DNA of 64,000 nucleotides from Pseudoalteromonas sp. T1lg75. Its GTDB lineage: Bacteria > Pseudomonadota > Gammaproteobacteria > Enterobacterales > Alteromonadaceae. The notes below the pieces were generated by a model. It saw only the letters and a program-made list of their open reading frames with translations. It ran no database searches and was not told the origin of the DNA. The translations under genes and the position numbers were made by a program. The stretch spans positions 1 through 64,000 of the forward strand of contig NZ_PQCD01000003.1 of the NCBI RefSeq assembly GCF_002964705.1. Reading direction: 5' to 3'. How positions within the stretch are numbered: the first letter of the stretch is position 1; every line of letters starts with the position of its first letter. Below are positions 16,858 through 27,284 of this stretch, piece by piece.

Positions 16858-19485
16858 TTACTGTACGGACACCGACGTGGTGCGGCTGACCTGCTCTTGT
16901 ACTTGAGTACGCAGTAAAATTTCACCGGGCTCTGCAGGCTTAAATGGCTGCTCATACAGGTGCCAGCTAGCGCCCTGATCCAGGCTATATTCTATCTTCA
17001 AGCCGGCAAAAGCACTGTTGGCCACCACACGACCCTCACTGAACTTAGCACCAGGCACCGGCAGATGCAGGGCAATACCATCGCGGTCCAGCTTGGCCAG
17101 CTCCTTATGCGCCAAGGTGGCGGAAAATGCCTGCCAGTCTTGCTCACGTAAGCGCGCATCCACCCGCTCACCTTCCCAAGGAGCCTTGCTCCAGGCCCGC
17201 TCAGCCACGGCCAACAGGCGCGGAAATACCATGGCCAGCAGTTGCTCCTCGGTGCGTATGGTTTCCGACCATACCTGACCCTGCATGCCGAGAATATTCT
17301 CCGGCTTTTGCAAAGCAGGCATGGGCCTTCCCACCAAGGCTTCAAGGTTGTCTATGGCGGCGCCGGTGCGAGTAAAATCGGCATTGGCGTAGACGTTATC
17401 CGGCATGTAAGCAAAGACCTTTTTGGTATCGGTATAGCGAGTCGCCCAGTAATAGCCGCGCTCTTCGGGATGCGGCTCATAGGGATGATCAAAATACAAA
17501 TGCGTACCATGGGAGAGCACCACCTGATAGCCGTCATTGGCCAGGCGATAGGCCCTGTCGGCCACGCCCCACTCCCAAATATTATCCCAGGCATTGGTAA
17601 AGAAGGTTTTGTTCGCGTATTCATCGCGATTAAAAGAGTTCACCTTGTCGTACATAATGCCGTCTTCCCAGATCCCGGGGGCAATGCCGCGTTTGTGCAA
17701 TAAGTCGGCGACGCGCTTGGTAAAGTAGGGCTTTAAATCTGCGACCCCGGCAACGCCATTATTGGGTTCGGCAAACAGTGCCTGACAGGCGGGAGAGCCC
17801 ACCCAGGATCCCGCGCCGACCTCATCGCCACCGATATGCAAATAGTTCAGCTTGGTGCCAGCCTCGCGGTACATCTGCTGCAACTCATAGGTAACCTTGT
17901 CGATAAAAGCATAGGTGGAGTCCATGCACACATTCATCGAGTTATCCGTGTAATTCTGCACCGTGATATAGCTGGAGCTGTCCTTGGGATCGGTCAGCAG
18001 GTATTGGGTTGCCTTAGATAAATCAGCGCCTGAAAACTCCTCGCCCCCGTTTGTTGGGGTGAGCAGCGAGTTGCTGGCCACGGCTTCGGCCTGGGCTTTC
18101 AGTTTACGGTAACGCGCCTCCATGGCTTTAATGGACGCCCGCGCATGGCCTGGGCCTTCTATTTCCGGAATGATGTCGATATGGCGAGCCTTGGCAAAGC
18201 GCAATAACTCTATAAAGTCGGCGCGATTCAAATAGCCGTTACCCGAGCCTGATTTAAAGGGCCCGGTACCCAGCTGCGTCAGCAAGCAGCGGTCTTCAGC
18301 CAGATCGAAGCAGCGGTAGGCGCCCACCTCGGTCAACTCTTCCAATCCGGGGATCTGCAGACGCCAGCCCTCATCTTCCGAGAAATGCCAGTGCAAGCGA
18401 TTCATCTTGTATCGCGCCATTTGCTCGACCAGCTTAAACATGGCCTCTTTACCATGGAAGTTACGGCCATTGTCATAATGCATGCCCCGCCACGGATAGC
18501 GGGGCGCGTCGCTTATCTCCACATTGGCCAGGGTCGGACTGCCCGTTGCCGGCAACAAGGCCAACAGGCTTTGCATGCCATAAAAGGCGCCGGCATTGTC
18601 GGCTCCGATAATGCGAATATGCTCACCGTCTATCTCCAGGCGATAGCCTTCTTTGTTACCGATTTTGCTATCAACGCCTATGCTGATCAGCTTGTTGTTG
18701 GGCGCGTCTATATGATCGGCCTGCGCCTCGAGAGCCAGTTGATACTTTTTCTCTAAGTCGCCCTGAAACAAGGCTACTTCCGCCTGCAATTGTCCGGCAT
18801 AACGAATTTGCCAGACATCAGACAGGGTGGTTTTGCCGCGATTAACCTCAAGCTCCTGGGGCTTAGGAATAATGCGCGTTTGCACCTGCTCGTCTTTCAC
18901 GCTCAAGGGGCTGCTATTAAGTTCATAGCGCAGCTCGGCGGTCATTAAGGGGGTGAGATCTTGAGGCTGGTTATAGCGACGCAGCTGTTGCTCCTGGGTA
19001 AAAGGGGCAACAAAATCGCCAAAGTCTTCGCTGTCGGTATTGGCAAAAATGGCTGGCTCGGTATTGTGGCCCACCATAAAGGCCCGGGGCATAAAGTCGC
19101 TGTAGGCAACTATCCAGACCGCCGCCTCAAAAGGAATTTCTAATTGCTCACCGGCCGCTAGGCCGTTAAAGCTGGACGTCGGACTAAGACGATGCAGATC
19201 GCCATTCACATGCTCAATACGCAAGCCCTGGCTGATACCCTCATTAATTTTTCGCACACTGTGCAGGTAAATCTGCCAGGGTTGTTCACCGGCGGGCAGG
19301 CTGACTCCAGAGCGGTTAGTAAGCGTAATACTGCCAAGAAAGCTCTTATCCTCATTATGGAAGTTGCTGTTTACCGCAAACATGAACTCGGTGTTTGTGG
19401 CAAACGCGTTTATTTGCTCCTGGCTTAGTTGTGCCTGTACAGCCAAGGGCATTATTAACGCCGCAATAAGGCTCGCTTTAAACAT
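16858..19485 (-). CDS. GH20 beta-N-acetylhexosaminidase (chitobiase-like)
   Basis: 875 residues with a signal peptide (MFKASLIAALIMPLAVQA). It removes terminal GlcNAc (or GalNAc) from chitobiose and related glycans. Domains in order are an N-terminal carbohydrate-binding chitobiase domain (about 25-165), the GH20b domain (about 200-330), the GH20 TIM barrel (about 335-780) and a C-terminal beta domain. LNYLHIGGDEVGAGSW carries the catalytic Asp-Glu pair near residues 554-555, and RGMHYDNGRNFHG, HWHFSEDEGWR and EIEGPGHARA are family hallmarks. The mechanism is substrate-assisted. A NagR-type palindrome lies 64 bp upstream and nagP follows, forming a chitin-sugar module. Periplasmic or outer-membrane location is inferred. 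Confidence 0.95.
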   Translation of the reverse strand: MFKASLIAALIMPLAVQAQLSQEQINAFATNTEFMFAVNSNFHNEDKSFLGSITLTNRSGVSLPAGEQPWQIYLHSVRKINEGISQGLRIEHVNGDLHRLSPTSSFNGLAAGEQLEIPFEAAVWIVAYSDFMPRAFMVGHNTEPAIFANTDSEDFGDFVAPFTQEQQLRRYNQPQDLTPLMTAELRYELNSSPLSVKDEQVQTRIIPKPQELEVNRGKTTLSDVWQIRYAGQLQAEVALFQGDLEKKYQLALEAQADHIDAPNNKLISIGVDSKIGNKEGYRLEIDGEHIRIIGADNAGAFYGMQSLLALLPATGSPTLANVEISDAPRYPWRGMHYDNGRNFHGKEAMFKLVEQMARYKMNRLHWHFSEDEGWRLQIPGLEELTEVGAYRCFDLAEDRCLLTQLGTGPFKSGSGNGYLNRADFIELLRFAKARHIDIIPEIEGPGHARASIKAMEARYRKLKAQAEAVASNSLLTPTNGGEEFSGADLSKATQYLLTDPKDSSSYITVQNYTDNSMNVCMDSTYAFIDKVTYELQQMYREAGTKLNYLHIGGDEVGAGSWVGSPACQALFAEPNNGVAGVADLKPYFTKRVADLLHKRGIAPGIWEDGIMYDKVNSFNRDEYANKTFFTNAWDNIWEWGVADRAYRLANDGYQVVLSHGTHLYFDHPYEPHPEERGYYWATRYTDTKKVFAYMPDNVYANADFTRTGAAIDNLEALVGRPMPALQKPENILGMQGQVWSETIRTEEQLLAMVFPRLLAVAERAWSKAPWEGERVDARLREQDWQAFSATLAHKELAKLDRDGIALHLPVPGAKFSEGRVVANSAFAGLKIEYSLDQGASWHLYEQPFKPAEPGEILLRTQVQEQVSRTTSVSVQ

Positions 19486-19548
19486 GCTTACTCCTGGTCC
19501 TGGACCTTAGATTCTGATTGTCGCGTGTTAGCATCATATAAAATATAA

Positions 19549-19566
19549 AATGACAGCGCTATCATT
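19549..19566. promoter_or_regulatory. Candidate NagR operator of the hexosaminidase gene
   Basis: AATGACAGCGCTATCATT is a near-perfect palindrome (16 of 18 positions) matching the NagR consensus of Alteromonadales. It is 64 bp upstream of the hexosaminidase start codon, where a repressor would block transcription. Confidence 0.75.
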
Positions 19567-19593
19567 TATGTTAAATAATCGTCAATTAAAGAT

Positions 19594-19613
19594 AAAAGGC
19601 GGCCTTGGCCGCC
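19594..19613 (-). terminator. Terminator of the gamma-glutamyltransferase gene
   Basis: Stem GGCGGCC/GGCCGCC (19598-19613) followed on the minus strand by TTTT. It lies just past the gene's stop and separates it from the hexosaminidase. Confidence 0.8.
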
Positions 19614-19634
19614 CTGAAAATCAGACTGTCATTC

Positions 19635-21344
19635 CTAATATCCGGCGGCTTGGCCATCCTTACGAGATTCGGACGCACCATAATAAACGCCGCTTTGCGG
19701 GTCTTTGAGAATCGCCTGATAGCCACCATAGGGGCCCACGGCTTCTTGCAGGGTATGGCCTTTTTTCATTAATTCACGGCGCGTTTCCATGCTAAAACCG
19801 GACTCCAAGGACACCACACCACCATCGGTCATGATCTCATCGGTGGGCTGGGTTGAGCCAGAGTGCAGAATACGCGGCGCATCCCCCGCCTCTTGCAGGT
19901 TCATGCCAAAATCAATCATGTTGATCAGGATCTGCGCATGCATTTGCGGCTGCGTCGCGCCGCCCATCACCCCATAACTCATATAAGGTTTGCCGTTTTT
20001 GGTGACAAACGCTGGGATAATGGTGTGAAAGGGCCGCTTGCCCGGCTCATACTGATTGAAGTGCCCTTCTTTAAGCGAGAATAATTCACCGCGGTTTTGC
20101 AGCACAAAGCCAAGCTTTTCAGGTGTCATACCCGAGCCCATGCCACGGTAATTGCTTTGGATCAGCGACACCATGTTGCCGTACTTATCCGCCGTGGTCA
20201 GGTAGATGGTATCCCCTTCAACCGGGCCGGCATGGTCGCGCTTGGCCGCCTTATTGGGGTCGATGAGTTTGCGACGCTCGGCGGCATATTCCTTGGAAAT
20301 CAAACGCTGCACCGGAATGTCGTTAAAAGCAGGATCGGCGTAGTACTTGGCCCTATCGGCAAAGGCGAGCTTCTTGGCCTCAACAAAGGTGTGAATATAC
20401 TCGGGGCTGTCAAAGCCCATGGCGGCAAGATCATAGTCTTCGAGGATATTCAGGATCTGCTGGGCGGCGATACCCTGGCCATTGGGCGGTAACTCCCACA
20501 AGGTGTGTCCGCGATAGGTGGTGGCCACCGGCTCAACCCATTCACTGGTGTGGGCCGCCAAGTCTTGGTAACGGATATAACCGCCATTTTCCTGCATATA
20601 ACGGTCGATTTCCTTGGCGATATCGCCCTTGTAAAAGGCATCGCGACCACCTTCTGCCAGTTGCTTGTAGGTGTTGGCCAATGCCGGGTTTTTAAATATC
20701 TCACCTTTTTTCGGCATCTCGCCGTCGGCCATAAAGACCTCTTTAAAACCCGGGTATTCGCCCCGAGCACCGACACTGCGCTGCATGTAATAGGCGATCA
20801 CCTCGCTGACGGGAAAGCCCTTTTCGGCATACTCGATACTGGGTTTTAAAATTTCTGCTATGGGCAGAGAGCCAAACTTTTCGTGTAACTCAAACCAACC
20901 ATCAACGGCACCGGGAACTGACACAGGCAGCGGTCCATAGGCGGGGATCTTCCCCTCATCCTTGGTTATTTTCTTAAGCTCTTCAAAGCTCAAACCAAGC
21001 GGTGAGCGACCCGAGGCATTCAAGCCATGCAGCTTGCCATCCTCGGCGGAATAAACAATAGCAAAGAGATCACCGCCGATCCCACAGCCGGTAGGCTCAA
21101 CCAAACCCAGCATGGCGTTGGCGGCGATAGCCGCGTCAATGGCATTGCCGCCCTGACGCAAGATATTCAGTGCAACCTGGGTGGCTAAAGGCTGAGAGGT
21201 GGCAGCCATGGCCTCGCTGGCGATGACTTCGGATCGGGTGGCAAATTCCTTGCCGGTAATGCGATCGTGGGCGAGTGTGGCTGAAGGTGCCAGTAGACTT
21301 AGCGAAATTCCTGCTAGAAAAAACCCTCGTTTTATTCGCTTCAT
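19635..21344 (-). CDS. ggt: Gamma-glutamyltransferase (glutathione hydrolase)
   Basis: 569 residues with a signal peptide (about 1-25, ending in LAPSATLAHD), so periplasmic. It cleaves the gamma-glutamyl bond of glutathione. This N-terminal nucleophile enzyme self-cleaves before a Thr; GDTIYLTTADKYGNMVSL (about residues 375-392) holds that Thr at the start of the small subunit. The large-subunit region shows LNILRQGGNAIDAAIAANAMLGLVEP and GCGIGGDLFAIVY, and the small subunit SYGVMGGATQPQMHAQILINM, all characteristic. A stand-alone gene with its own terminator. Confidence 0.94.
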   Translation of the reverse strand: MKRIKRGFFLAGISLSLLAPSATLAHDRITGKEFATRSEVIASEAMAATSQPLATQVALNILRQGGNAIDAAIAANAMLGLVEPTGCGIGGDLFAIVYSAEDGKLHGLNASGRSPLGLSFEELKKITKDEGKIPAYGPLPVSVPGAVDGWFELHEKFGSLPIAEILKPSIEYAEKGFPVSEVIAYYMQRSVGARGEYPGFKEVFMADGEMPKKGEIFKNPALANTYKQLAEGGRDAFYKGDIAKEIDRYMQENGGYIRYQDLAAHTSEWVEPVATTYRGHTLWELPPNGQGIAAQQILNILEDYDLAAMGFDSPEYIHTFVEAKKLAFADRAKYYADPAFNDIPVQRLISKEYAAERRKLIDPNKAAKRDHAGPVEGDTIYLTTADKYGNMVSLIQSNYRGMGSGMTPEKLGFVLQNRGELFSLKEGHFNQYEPGKRPFHTIIPAFVTKNGKPYMSYGVMGGATQPQMHAQILINMIDFGMNLQEAGDAPRILHSGSTQPTDEIMTDGGVVSLESGFSMETRRELMKKGHTLQEAVGPYGGYQAILKDPQSGVYYGASESRKDGQAAGY

Positions 21345-21526
21345 AATTCTCTACTCTTTGCTTTTATTTATTAGATAACAAAGTTAGTAGATAAATAACG
21401 ACCAAGGCAATGGGTTTGCGTTAACGGGGGAAACAAGTGCGATAAAAAACAAAGGCGCCGCCCCGTTACCCTGCCTCTATTTGGCGAGGATAACAAGACA
21501 AGCGCCTTGGCAGTAATTAGCCGAAC

Positions 21527-23614
21527 TTACCAGATCTTAACGCGATCTTCCGGCTTAATGTACATTTCGTCGCTTTCTTTCACGTCGAATGCCTTATAGA
21601 ACTCTGGCATATTTGGCAGCACACCGATTACACGGTAGTGGCTTGGTGAGTGCGAGTCAGTCATCAAACGATTGCGCAGCTCTTCATCACGGTACTTACG
21701 ACGCCAAATTTGCGCCCAACCCATAAAGAAGCGTTGATCGCCGGTGTAACCGTCAAGTACAGGTGCTTCTTCGCCACCCAGTGATAACTGGTAGGCTTTA
21801 TAAGCTACGGTTAGGCCGCCTAGGTCACCGATGTTCTCGCCCAGCGTCAGCTGGCCGTTCACATTAGCGTCTTCAAACGGGGCATATTCATTGTACTGCG
21901 ATACCAGTTGCTGACCACGCTCCTGGAACTGCGCCAAATCTTGCTCGCTCCACCAGTTACGCAGGTTACCGTCACCATCGTATTTTGAACCCTGATCATC
22001 GAAGCCATGACCTAGCTCGTGGCCAATTACCGCACCGATGGCGCCGTAGTTCACCGCGTCGTCCGCTTCTAGGTTAAAGAATGGCGGTTGCAGGATGGCC
22101 GCAGGGAACACGATTTCGTTGTTCACTGGGTTGTAGTAAGCATTCACCGTTTGCGGTGTCATAAACCACTCACTGCGATCCACCGGCTTGCCCAGCTTGT
22201 TACGCATATCATCGTATGCCCACTCACTGTGACGAATAAAGTTACCCGCCAGGTCGTCCGCTTTGACCTCTAGCGCCGAGTAGTCTTTCCACTTGTCCGG
22301 GTAACCAATCTTAGGCGTGAACTTGTTCAGCTTCTCTTTGGCTGCCACTTTCGTTTCGGCACTCATCCACTCCAGACCGTCGATGGCTTGGTCGAAACCC
22401 TTGATCAGGTTGGCAACCAACTCTTCCATGCGTGCTTTTGCTTCAGGTGGGAAGTTATCTTTAACGTACACCTTGCCTAGCAGCTCACCCAGTACCGAGT
22501 TGGCTGAGTCTACCGCTTTTTTCCAACGCGGTTGCTGCTCTTCAACGCCACGTAAGGTGGTGCTGTAGAAAGCAAATTTACGGTCAACAAATTCCTTGCT
22601 AAGCTCATCGGCGTAGTTGCTAACAAAATGGAATGTTAGGTAATTCTGCCAAGTAGCCAGGTCGGTTTGCTCATAGATACCCCCTAGCTTTTCAAAATAA
22701 GAAGGCTGACGTACAACCAACTCTTCGGTGTTGATTTTTGATTGCTTTAAGAACTGAGCAAAGTCGAATGCACCGGTTAGCTCATTGGCTTCGGCAACCG
22801 TCATCTTGTTGTATGACTTGGTCGCATCGCGGCTTTCTACTCGGCTCCACTGCGCCGTAGCCAGCTCGGTTTCAAGGGCAAGAATGCCCTTTGCCGCTTG
22901 CTCTGCATTTTCAACGCCAGCCTTGGTTAGCATGTCCGTGATATAAGCCAGGTATTGGGCGCGGATGGTAGAAAACTTCTCATCATCTTTAAGGTAGTAA
23001 TCACGATCCGGTAAACCTAAACCCGACTGAGACACATAAAGAGCGTACTGGCTTGAGTTCTTGGCATCGTTATTGACATACCAAGCAAACGGCGTGGTGC
23101 CGCCTTGAATGCGCAGATCAGCCATCAGCGACACCAGTGCCGCTTTATCGGCAACGCCGGCAATCTTGTCCAAGTATGGCTTAAGCGGGGTGATGCCCTT
23201 CTCTTCCAAAGCGTCGGTATTCATATAGCTGCTGTAGAAGGCGCCCAGCTTTTGCTCATCGCTGCCCGGTGCCGCCTTGGTGTTTTTAGCCGCCGCTTCG
23301 ATCACTTCTTTCAGTGCCGCTTGCGATTGGTCATATAGAGCAGTGAAAGAACCGTAGTTAGACTTGTCGCCCGGAATTTCGGTGCGCTCTAGCCATTTAC
23401 CATTGATGTGGTAGTAAAAATCATCTTGTGCGCGCACGGCGGTATCGATGTTTTCTAGATCAATACCCGAAGTTAGTTGTTGCACTTGTTTTGTTTGTTC
23501 TTTGGCAACGCTTTGCGCTTGAGTTTCGGTATTTGCACTTTGTGCTTGTTCACTACAACCGGTAAGTCCTAATGCCAGCGCCGTTGCGGCCGCTGCTAAG
23601 GTTACTTTAAACAT
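21527..23614 (-). CDS. pepO: M13 family metalloendopeptidase (PepO/neprilysin-like), lipoprotein
   Basis: 695 residues. The N-terminus is a lipoprotein signal peptide with the lipobox LGLTGC, giving a lipid-anchored Cys at about residue 20 and a Ser/Glu-rich spacer. The M13 N-terminal domain (about 55-440) precedes the peptidase domain with zinc-binding VIGHELGHGFDDQG (HExxH near residue 533) and ENIGDLGG carrying the third zinc ligand Glu. These enzymes cut oligopeptides on the outer face of the cell; a nutritional role is likely. A monocistronic gene. The symbol reflects family membership only. Confidence 0.93.
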   Translation of the reverse strand: MFKVTLAAAATALALGLTGCSEQAQSANTETQAQSVAKEQTKQVQQLTSGIDLENIDTAVRAQDDFYYHINGKWLERTEIPGDKSNYGSFTALYDQSQAALKEVIEAAAKNTKAAPGSDEQKLGAFYSSYMNTDALEEKGITPLKPYLDKIAGVADKAALVSLMADLRIQGGTTPFAWYVNNDAKNSSQYALYVSQSGLGLPDRDYYLKDDEKFSTIRAQYLAYITDMLTKAGVENAEQAAKGILALETELATAQWSRVESRDATKSYNKMTVAEANELTGAFDFAQFLKQSKINTEELVVRQPSYFEKLGGIYEQTDLATWQNYLTFHFVSNYADELSKEFVDRKFAFYSTTLRGVEEQQPRWKKAVDSANSVLGELLGKVYVKDNFPPEAKARMEELVANLIKGFDQAIDGLEWMSAETKVAAKEKLNKFTPKIGYPDKWKDYSALEVKADDLAGNFIRHSEWAYDDMRNKLGKPVDRSEWFMTPQTVNAYYNPVNNEIVFPAAILQPPFFNLEADDAVNYGAIGAVIGHELGHGFDDQGSKYDGDGNLRNWWSEQDLAQFQERGQQLVSQYNEYAPFEDANVNGQLTLGENIGDLGGLTVAYKAYQLSLGGEEAPVLDGYTGDQRFFMGWAQIWRRKYRDEELRNRLMTDSHSPSHYRVIGVLPNMPEFYKAFDVKESDEMYIKPEDRVKIW

Positions 23615-23708
23615 ATTGTTATCCCATTTTTAATTATGAAAGAGGTGATCCCCAACTAGCCCATATTAAACCCATGGGCGCAGAGCGAGAAACGCAGTTT
23701 GTAACAAT

Positions 23709-24098
23709 TTATGAACATAGTTTTTCTAAGATGGCCTGGTTTGCTTTGGGGAAGGCATAACGGTGTAAATCACTGATTGCCACCCACTCCCCTTGCTGGC
23801 CTTCGGCACCATGAGGCTCACCACTGAAGTCGCTGACCTTATGGATATCCAGGCGTACCTGCTTATCGCCATAGTCATGCTCAATCAGCATAAAGGAGTC
23901 GCTGCTGTGCACCTCAATAGCGACTTCTTCCAATAGCTCTCTGGCCAAGGCCGCCGTGGTGGTTTCACCGGCTTCGATTTTACCGCCAGGAAACTCCCAC
24001 AAGCCGCCTTGATGTTTGTCGTCCGGGCGTTTACATATGTAGGTTTGCGCACCGCGAAGAATGATCCCCACGGCAACATTGACCACTTTCTGACTCAT
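23709..24098 (-). CDS. mutT: MutT, 8-oxo-dGTP diphosphatase (Nudix)
   Basis: 129 residues from the ATG at 24098, which has GGAGCAGTTA as ribosome-binding site; an ATG four codons upstream at 24110 abuts the secA terminator and is less likely. It hydrolyses 8-oxo-dGTP and prevents A-T to C-G mutations. The Nudix box GGKIEAGETTTAALARELLEE (from about residue 37) is complete except that the usual GX5EX7REUXEEXGU final residues read REL-LEEVAI. The WEFPGGKIE start is typical. The secA-mutT order is conserved in gammaproteobacteria. Confidence 0.93.
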   Translation of the reverse strand: MSQKVVNVAVGIILRGAQTYICKRPDDKHQGGLWEFPGGKIEAGETTTAALARELLEEVAIEVHSSDSFMLIEHDYGDKQVRLDIHKVSDFSGEPHGAEGQQGEWVAISDLHRYAFPKANQAILEKLCS

Positions 24099-24112
24099 TA
24101 ACTGCTCCATAA

Positions 24113-24137
24113 AAAAAGCGGCATAGGCCGCTTTTTA
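24113..24137 (-). terminator. Terminator between secA and mutT
   Basis: Stem AAAAAGCGGC/GCCGCTTTTT with a short ATAG loop; A and T runs on both sides make it potentially bidirectional. It would end much secA transcription before mutT. Confidence 0.8.
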
Positions 24138-24154
24138 TTCAAGTAAGTGAATGC

Positions 24155-26857
24155 TTAGCTTAATTTGCCACAGCATTGCTTGTATTTCATACCCGAGCCA
24201 CATGGACAAGGTGAATTACGACCTACCTTAGGCTCGGCACGCGCCGATACCGGCGCAGGTGCTTCACCGCCAACCTGCTCGGCGTCGGCGTGTTGATACT
24301 GACGCGGTGCTTCTTCAGACTTACGATGTTGCTCTTCAACCTTTTCAACATCTTCCTCGGCACGAACCTGAACCTTGCTCAAGATGTTAACCACATCCGT
24401 TTTCAGGTTTTCTAGCATGGCCGAGAATAGCTCGAATGACTCACGCTTGTATTCTTGCTTCGGATTCTTCTGCGCATAACCACGTAGGTGGATACCCTGA
24501 CGTAGGTGGTCCATGGCAGCCAAGTGATCTTTCCAATGCTGATCCAGGCTTTGCAGCATAACCGCTTTTTCGAATTGACGCAGTACCTGTGGACCCACCA
24601 TTTCTTCTTTTGCTTTATATGCGTTAGTGGCTTCTTCGACGATGCGCTCACGCAGTTTTTCTTCAAACAACTTATTGTCTTCGGCAAGCCATTGCTGGAT
24701 AGGCAAATCAAGCAGGTAGTCTGCCTTCAAGCGTTCTTCCAAAGCAGGCACGTCCCACATTTCCGCCAGCGATTGCGGGGGAATATACTGATCGATCACG
24801 CCGTTGATCACGTCGTTGCGAATAGCATCTATGGTTTCTGAGATATCACCCTCTTCCAGCAGCTCGTTACGCTGGGCGTATACCACGCGGCGCTGGTCGT
24901 TGGCCACATCATCATACTCAAGTAATTGCTTACGAATATCGAAGTTACGGGCTTCTACCTTACGCTGGGCGTTTTCAATGGCACGGTTAACCCAAGGGTG
25001 TTCGATGGCTTCGCCACGTTGCATGCCTAGTTTACGCATCATGTTAGTCATGCGCTCACCGGCGAAGATACGCATCAGGGCATCTTCCATCGACAGATAG
25101 AAACGGCTTGAACCGGCATCACCCTGACGACCCGAACGACCACGCAACTGGTTATCGATACGACGAGACTCGTGACGCTCGGTACCGATAATGTGCAGAC
25201 CACCGGCAGCGATGACATCGTCATGACGCTTTTTCCATTGTTCTTTGATTTTTGCGATTTGCTCTTCACTTGGGTTATCAAGCTTTTCGGCTTCGCTCTG
25301 CCAGTTACCGCCTAGCATGATATCGGTACCACGACCGGCCATGTTGGTGGCGATAGTCACTTTACCCGGTAGACCCGCATCGGCAACGATGTCGGCTTCC
25401 TGAGCGTGGAACTTGGCATTCAATACGTTGTGCTGAATTTTCTCTTTACGCAGGAACTGCGACAGGTATTCCGAGCTTTCGATTGAAATAGTACCCACTA
25501 GCACCGGCTGACCGCGCTCTTGGCAGTCTTTAATGTCGGCCAAAATCGCTTCGTATTTTTCTTCCTGAGTCAGGTAAACCAGGTCGGCACGATCATCACG
25601 GATCATCGGCTTGTTGGTTGGAATAACAACTGTGTCTAGACCGTAGATAGACTGGAATTCGAACGCTTCGGTGTCCGCCGTACCCGTCATACCGGCTAGC
25701 TTGTCGTAAATACGGAAGTAGTTCTGGAAGGTGATTGATGCCAGGGTTTGGTTTTCATTCTGGATCTTCACGCCTTCTTTGGCTTCTACCGCCTGGTGCA
25801 GACCTTCAGACCAGCGACGGCCTTCCATGGTACGACCCGTGTGTTCATCAACAATGATGATTTCATTGTCTTTAACCACGTAATCGACGTCTTTTTGATA
25901 CAGTTTGTGTGCACGTAATGCGGCATACACATGGCTAAGCAGAGTAATATTACCCGCCGAGTACAGTGAATCACCCTCTTCAATCAAACCACGCTCGGTA
26001 AGAAGCTCTTCAACTTTGATCTGGCCGCGCTCGGTCAGGTGAACCTGCTTGCCTTTTTCGTCAATGGTGTAATCGCCGTCGCCTTCAACGCCTTCTTCGT
26101 CTTCTTTTTCCTGCTGTACTAGCTCAGGAACTATCATGTTGATTTGCGTGTAAAGCTGGGATGAATCTTCAGCCGGGCCAGAGATAATCAGCGGCGTACG
26201 GGCTTCATCGATCAGGATTGAGTCAACCTCATCCACCACCGCAAAGTTCAGTGGACGCTGCACGCGCTCATCGATACTAAACGCCATGTTGTCGCGCAGG
26301 TAGTCAAAGCCAAACTCGTTGTTGGTACCATAGGTGATGTCGGCAGCGTAGGCGTCTTTTTTCTGCATTGGCATCATGCCAGGCACGTTACAGCCCACGG
26401 TTAAGCCCAGGAATTCAAACAGCGGACGGTTGGTTTCTGCGTCACGCTTGGCCAGGTAGTCGTTCACGGTAATTACGTGTACGCCCTTACCCGATAAACC
26501 ATTAAGGTAAGCTGGTAGGGTTGCGGTCAGGGTTTTACCTTCACCGGTACGCATCTCGGCGATACGGCCCTGGTGCAACACCATGCCACCTATCATCTGT
26601 ACATCGAAGTGGCGCATGCCATACACACGCTTTGACGCTTCACGTACTACCGCGAAGGCTTCTGGTAATAGGTCATCTAAACTTGTGCCGTTGTCATAAC
26701 GCTCACGAAATTCAGCGGTTTTTGCTTTTAGTTCTTCATCGCTGAGTGATTCTAGCTGGCCTTCTAAGGCATTGATTAGCGCGACCGTTTTACGTAAGTT
26801 TTTAATTGTGCGGTCATTGCGGCTACCAAAAATTTTGGTAAATATTTTCGTGATCAT
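24155..26857 (-). CDS. secA: SecA, preprotein translocase ATPase
   Basis: 900 residues, the usual gammaproteobacterial length. SecA drives unfolded preproteins through SecYEG. Visible features are Walker [18 protein letters not shown] (about residue 102), DEAD-type [22 protein letters not shown] (from about 205), [10 protein letters not shown], and [24 protein letters not shown], then the C-terminal zinc-binding [17 protein letters not shown] for SecB and phospholipid contact. It precedes mutT. No classical secM is seen upstream, but a short reading frame and a hairpin lie in the leader. Confidence 0.98.
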   Translation of the reverse strand: MITKIFTKIFGSRNDRTIKNLRKTVALINALEGQLESLSDEELKAKTAEFRERYDNGTSLDDLLPEAFAVVREASKRVYGMRHFDVQMIGGMVLHQGRIAEMRTGEGKTLTATLPAYLNGLSGKGVHVITVNDYLAKRDAETNRPLFEFLGLTVGCNVPGMMPMQKKDAYAADITYGTNNEFGFDYLRDNMAFSIDERVQRPLNFAVVDEVDSILIDEARTPLIISGPAEDSSQLYTQINMIVPELVQQEKEDEEGVEGDGDYTIDEKGKQVHLTERGQIKVEELLTERGLIEEGDSLYSAGNITLLSHVYAALRAHKLYQKDVDYVVKDNEIIIVDEHTGRTMEGRRWSEGLHQAVEAKEGVKIQNENQTLASITFQNYFRIYDKLAGMTGTADTEAFEFQSIYGLDTVVIPTNKPMIRDDRADLVYLTQEEKYEAILADIKDCQERGQPVLVGTISIESSEYLSQFLRKEKIQHNVLNAKFHAQEADIVADAGLPGKVTIATNMAGRGTDIMLGGNWQSEAEKLDNPSEEQIAKIKEQWKKRHDDVIAAGGLHIIGTERHESRRIDNQLRGRSGRQGDAGSSRFYLSMEDALMRIFAGERMTNMMRKLGMQRGEAIEHPWVNRAIENAQRKVEARNFDIRKQLLEYDDVANDQRRVVYAQRNELLEEGDISETIDAIRNDVINGVIDQYIPPQSLAEMWDVPALEERLKADYLLDLPIQQWLAEDNKLFEEKLRERIVEEATNAYKAKEEMVGPQVLRQFEKAVMLQSLDQHWKDHLAAMDHLRQGIHLRGYAQKNPKQEYKRESFELFSAMLENLKTDVVNILSKVQVRAEEDVEKVEEQHRKSEEAPRQYQHADAEQVGGEAPAPVSARAEPKVGRNSPCPCGSGMKYKQCCGKLS

Positions 26858-26901
26858 GATTTAACCGTTACATTCTCATCTGCGTTAAGCGCTCTGGGTC
26901 A

Positions 26902-26924
26902 TCCTTCGGGGTCACCCCTAAGGA
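26902..26924 (-). other. Hairpin in the secA leader
   Basis: TCCTTCGGGG-TCA-CCCCTAAGGA pairs at 9 of 10 positions, 45 bp before the secA ATG. A 21-codon frame from TTG (26933) to TAA (26868), which ends 10 bases before the secA start, spans it. Translation of that frame is not established. Confidence 0.5.
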
Positions 26925-27074
26925 CGCTGCCAAGTCACTTGCGAACTTCGTTTATCCAATTTATACCGCACTCAAGTTACATAAGAGCGACTATTGTGGA
27001 TCTATTGAGTGTGACTGCTTGAGCGGTGTACTTTTGAGCGACATCATAACAAACTCAATGAATTGCAGCACCTA

Positions 27075-27155
27075 ATAATACCAATTCCATTAGCACTTCC
27101 GGTAACTTGCCTTTACAGCGCAAAGCCTATTAAAAACTAATGGCATTGGTATTAT
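27075..27155. repeat. 81-bp inverted repeat with ATAATACCAAT ends (MITE/REP-like)
   Basis: Arms 27075-27093 (ATAATACCAATTCCATTAG) and 27137-27155 (reverse complement ATAATACCAATGCCATTAG) match at 18 of 19 positions. It shares ATACCAATT termini with the element at 4168-4329. It lies between divergent secA and dciA. The rest of that gap holds the secA leader (26858-26940) and no other recognisable signal. Confidence 0.75.
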
Positions 27156-27284
27156 CGCTGGCCTATCATAACGTTCAGAGAAATCTTTGCAAACTTAGCA
27201 ATAGAAAGTGGGTCTAAAGTACAGCAATAGAGACTCAAGCATTGCTATAGAAGTGGTGACGATTCAGTCAAATTCAAGAGGTGG

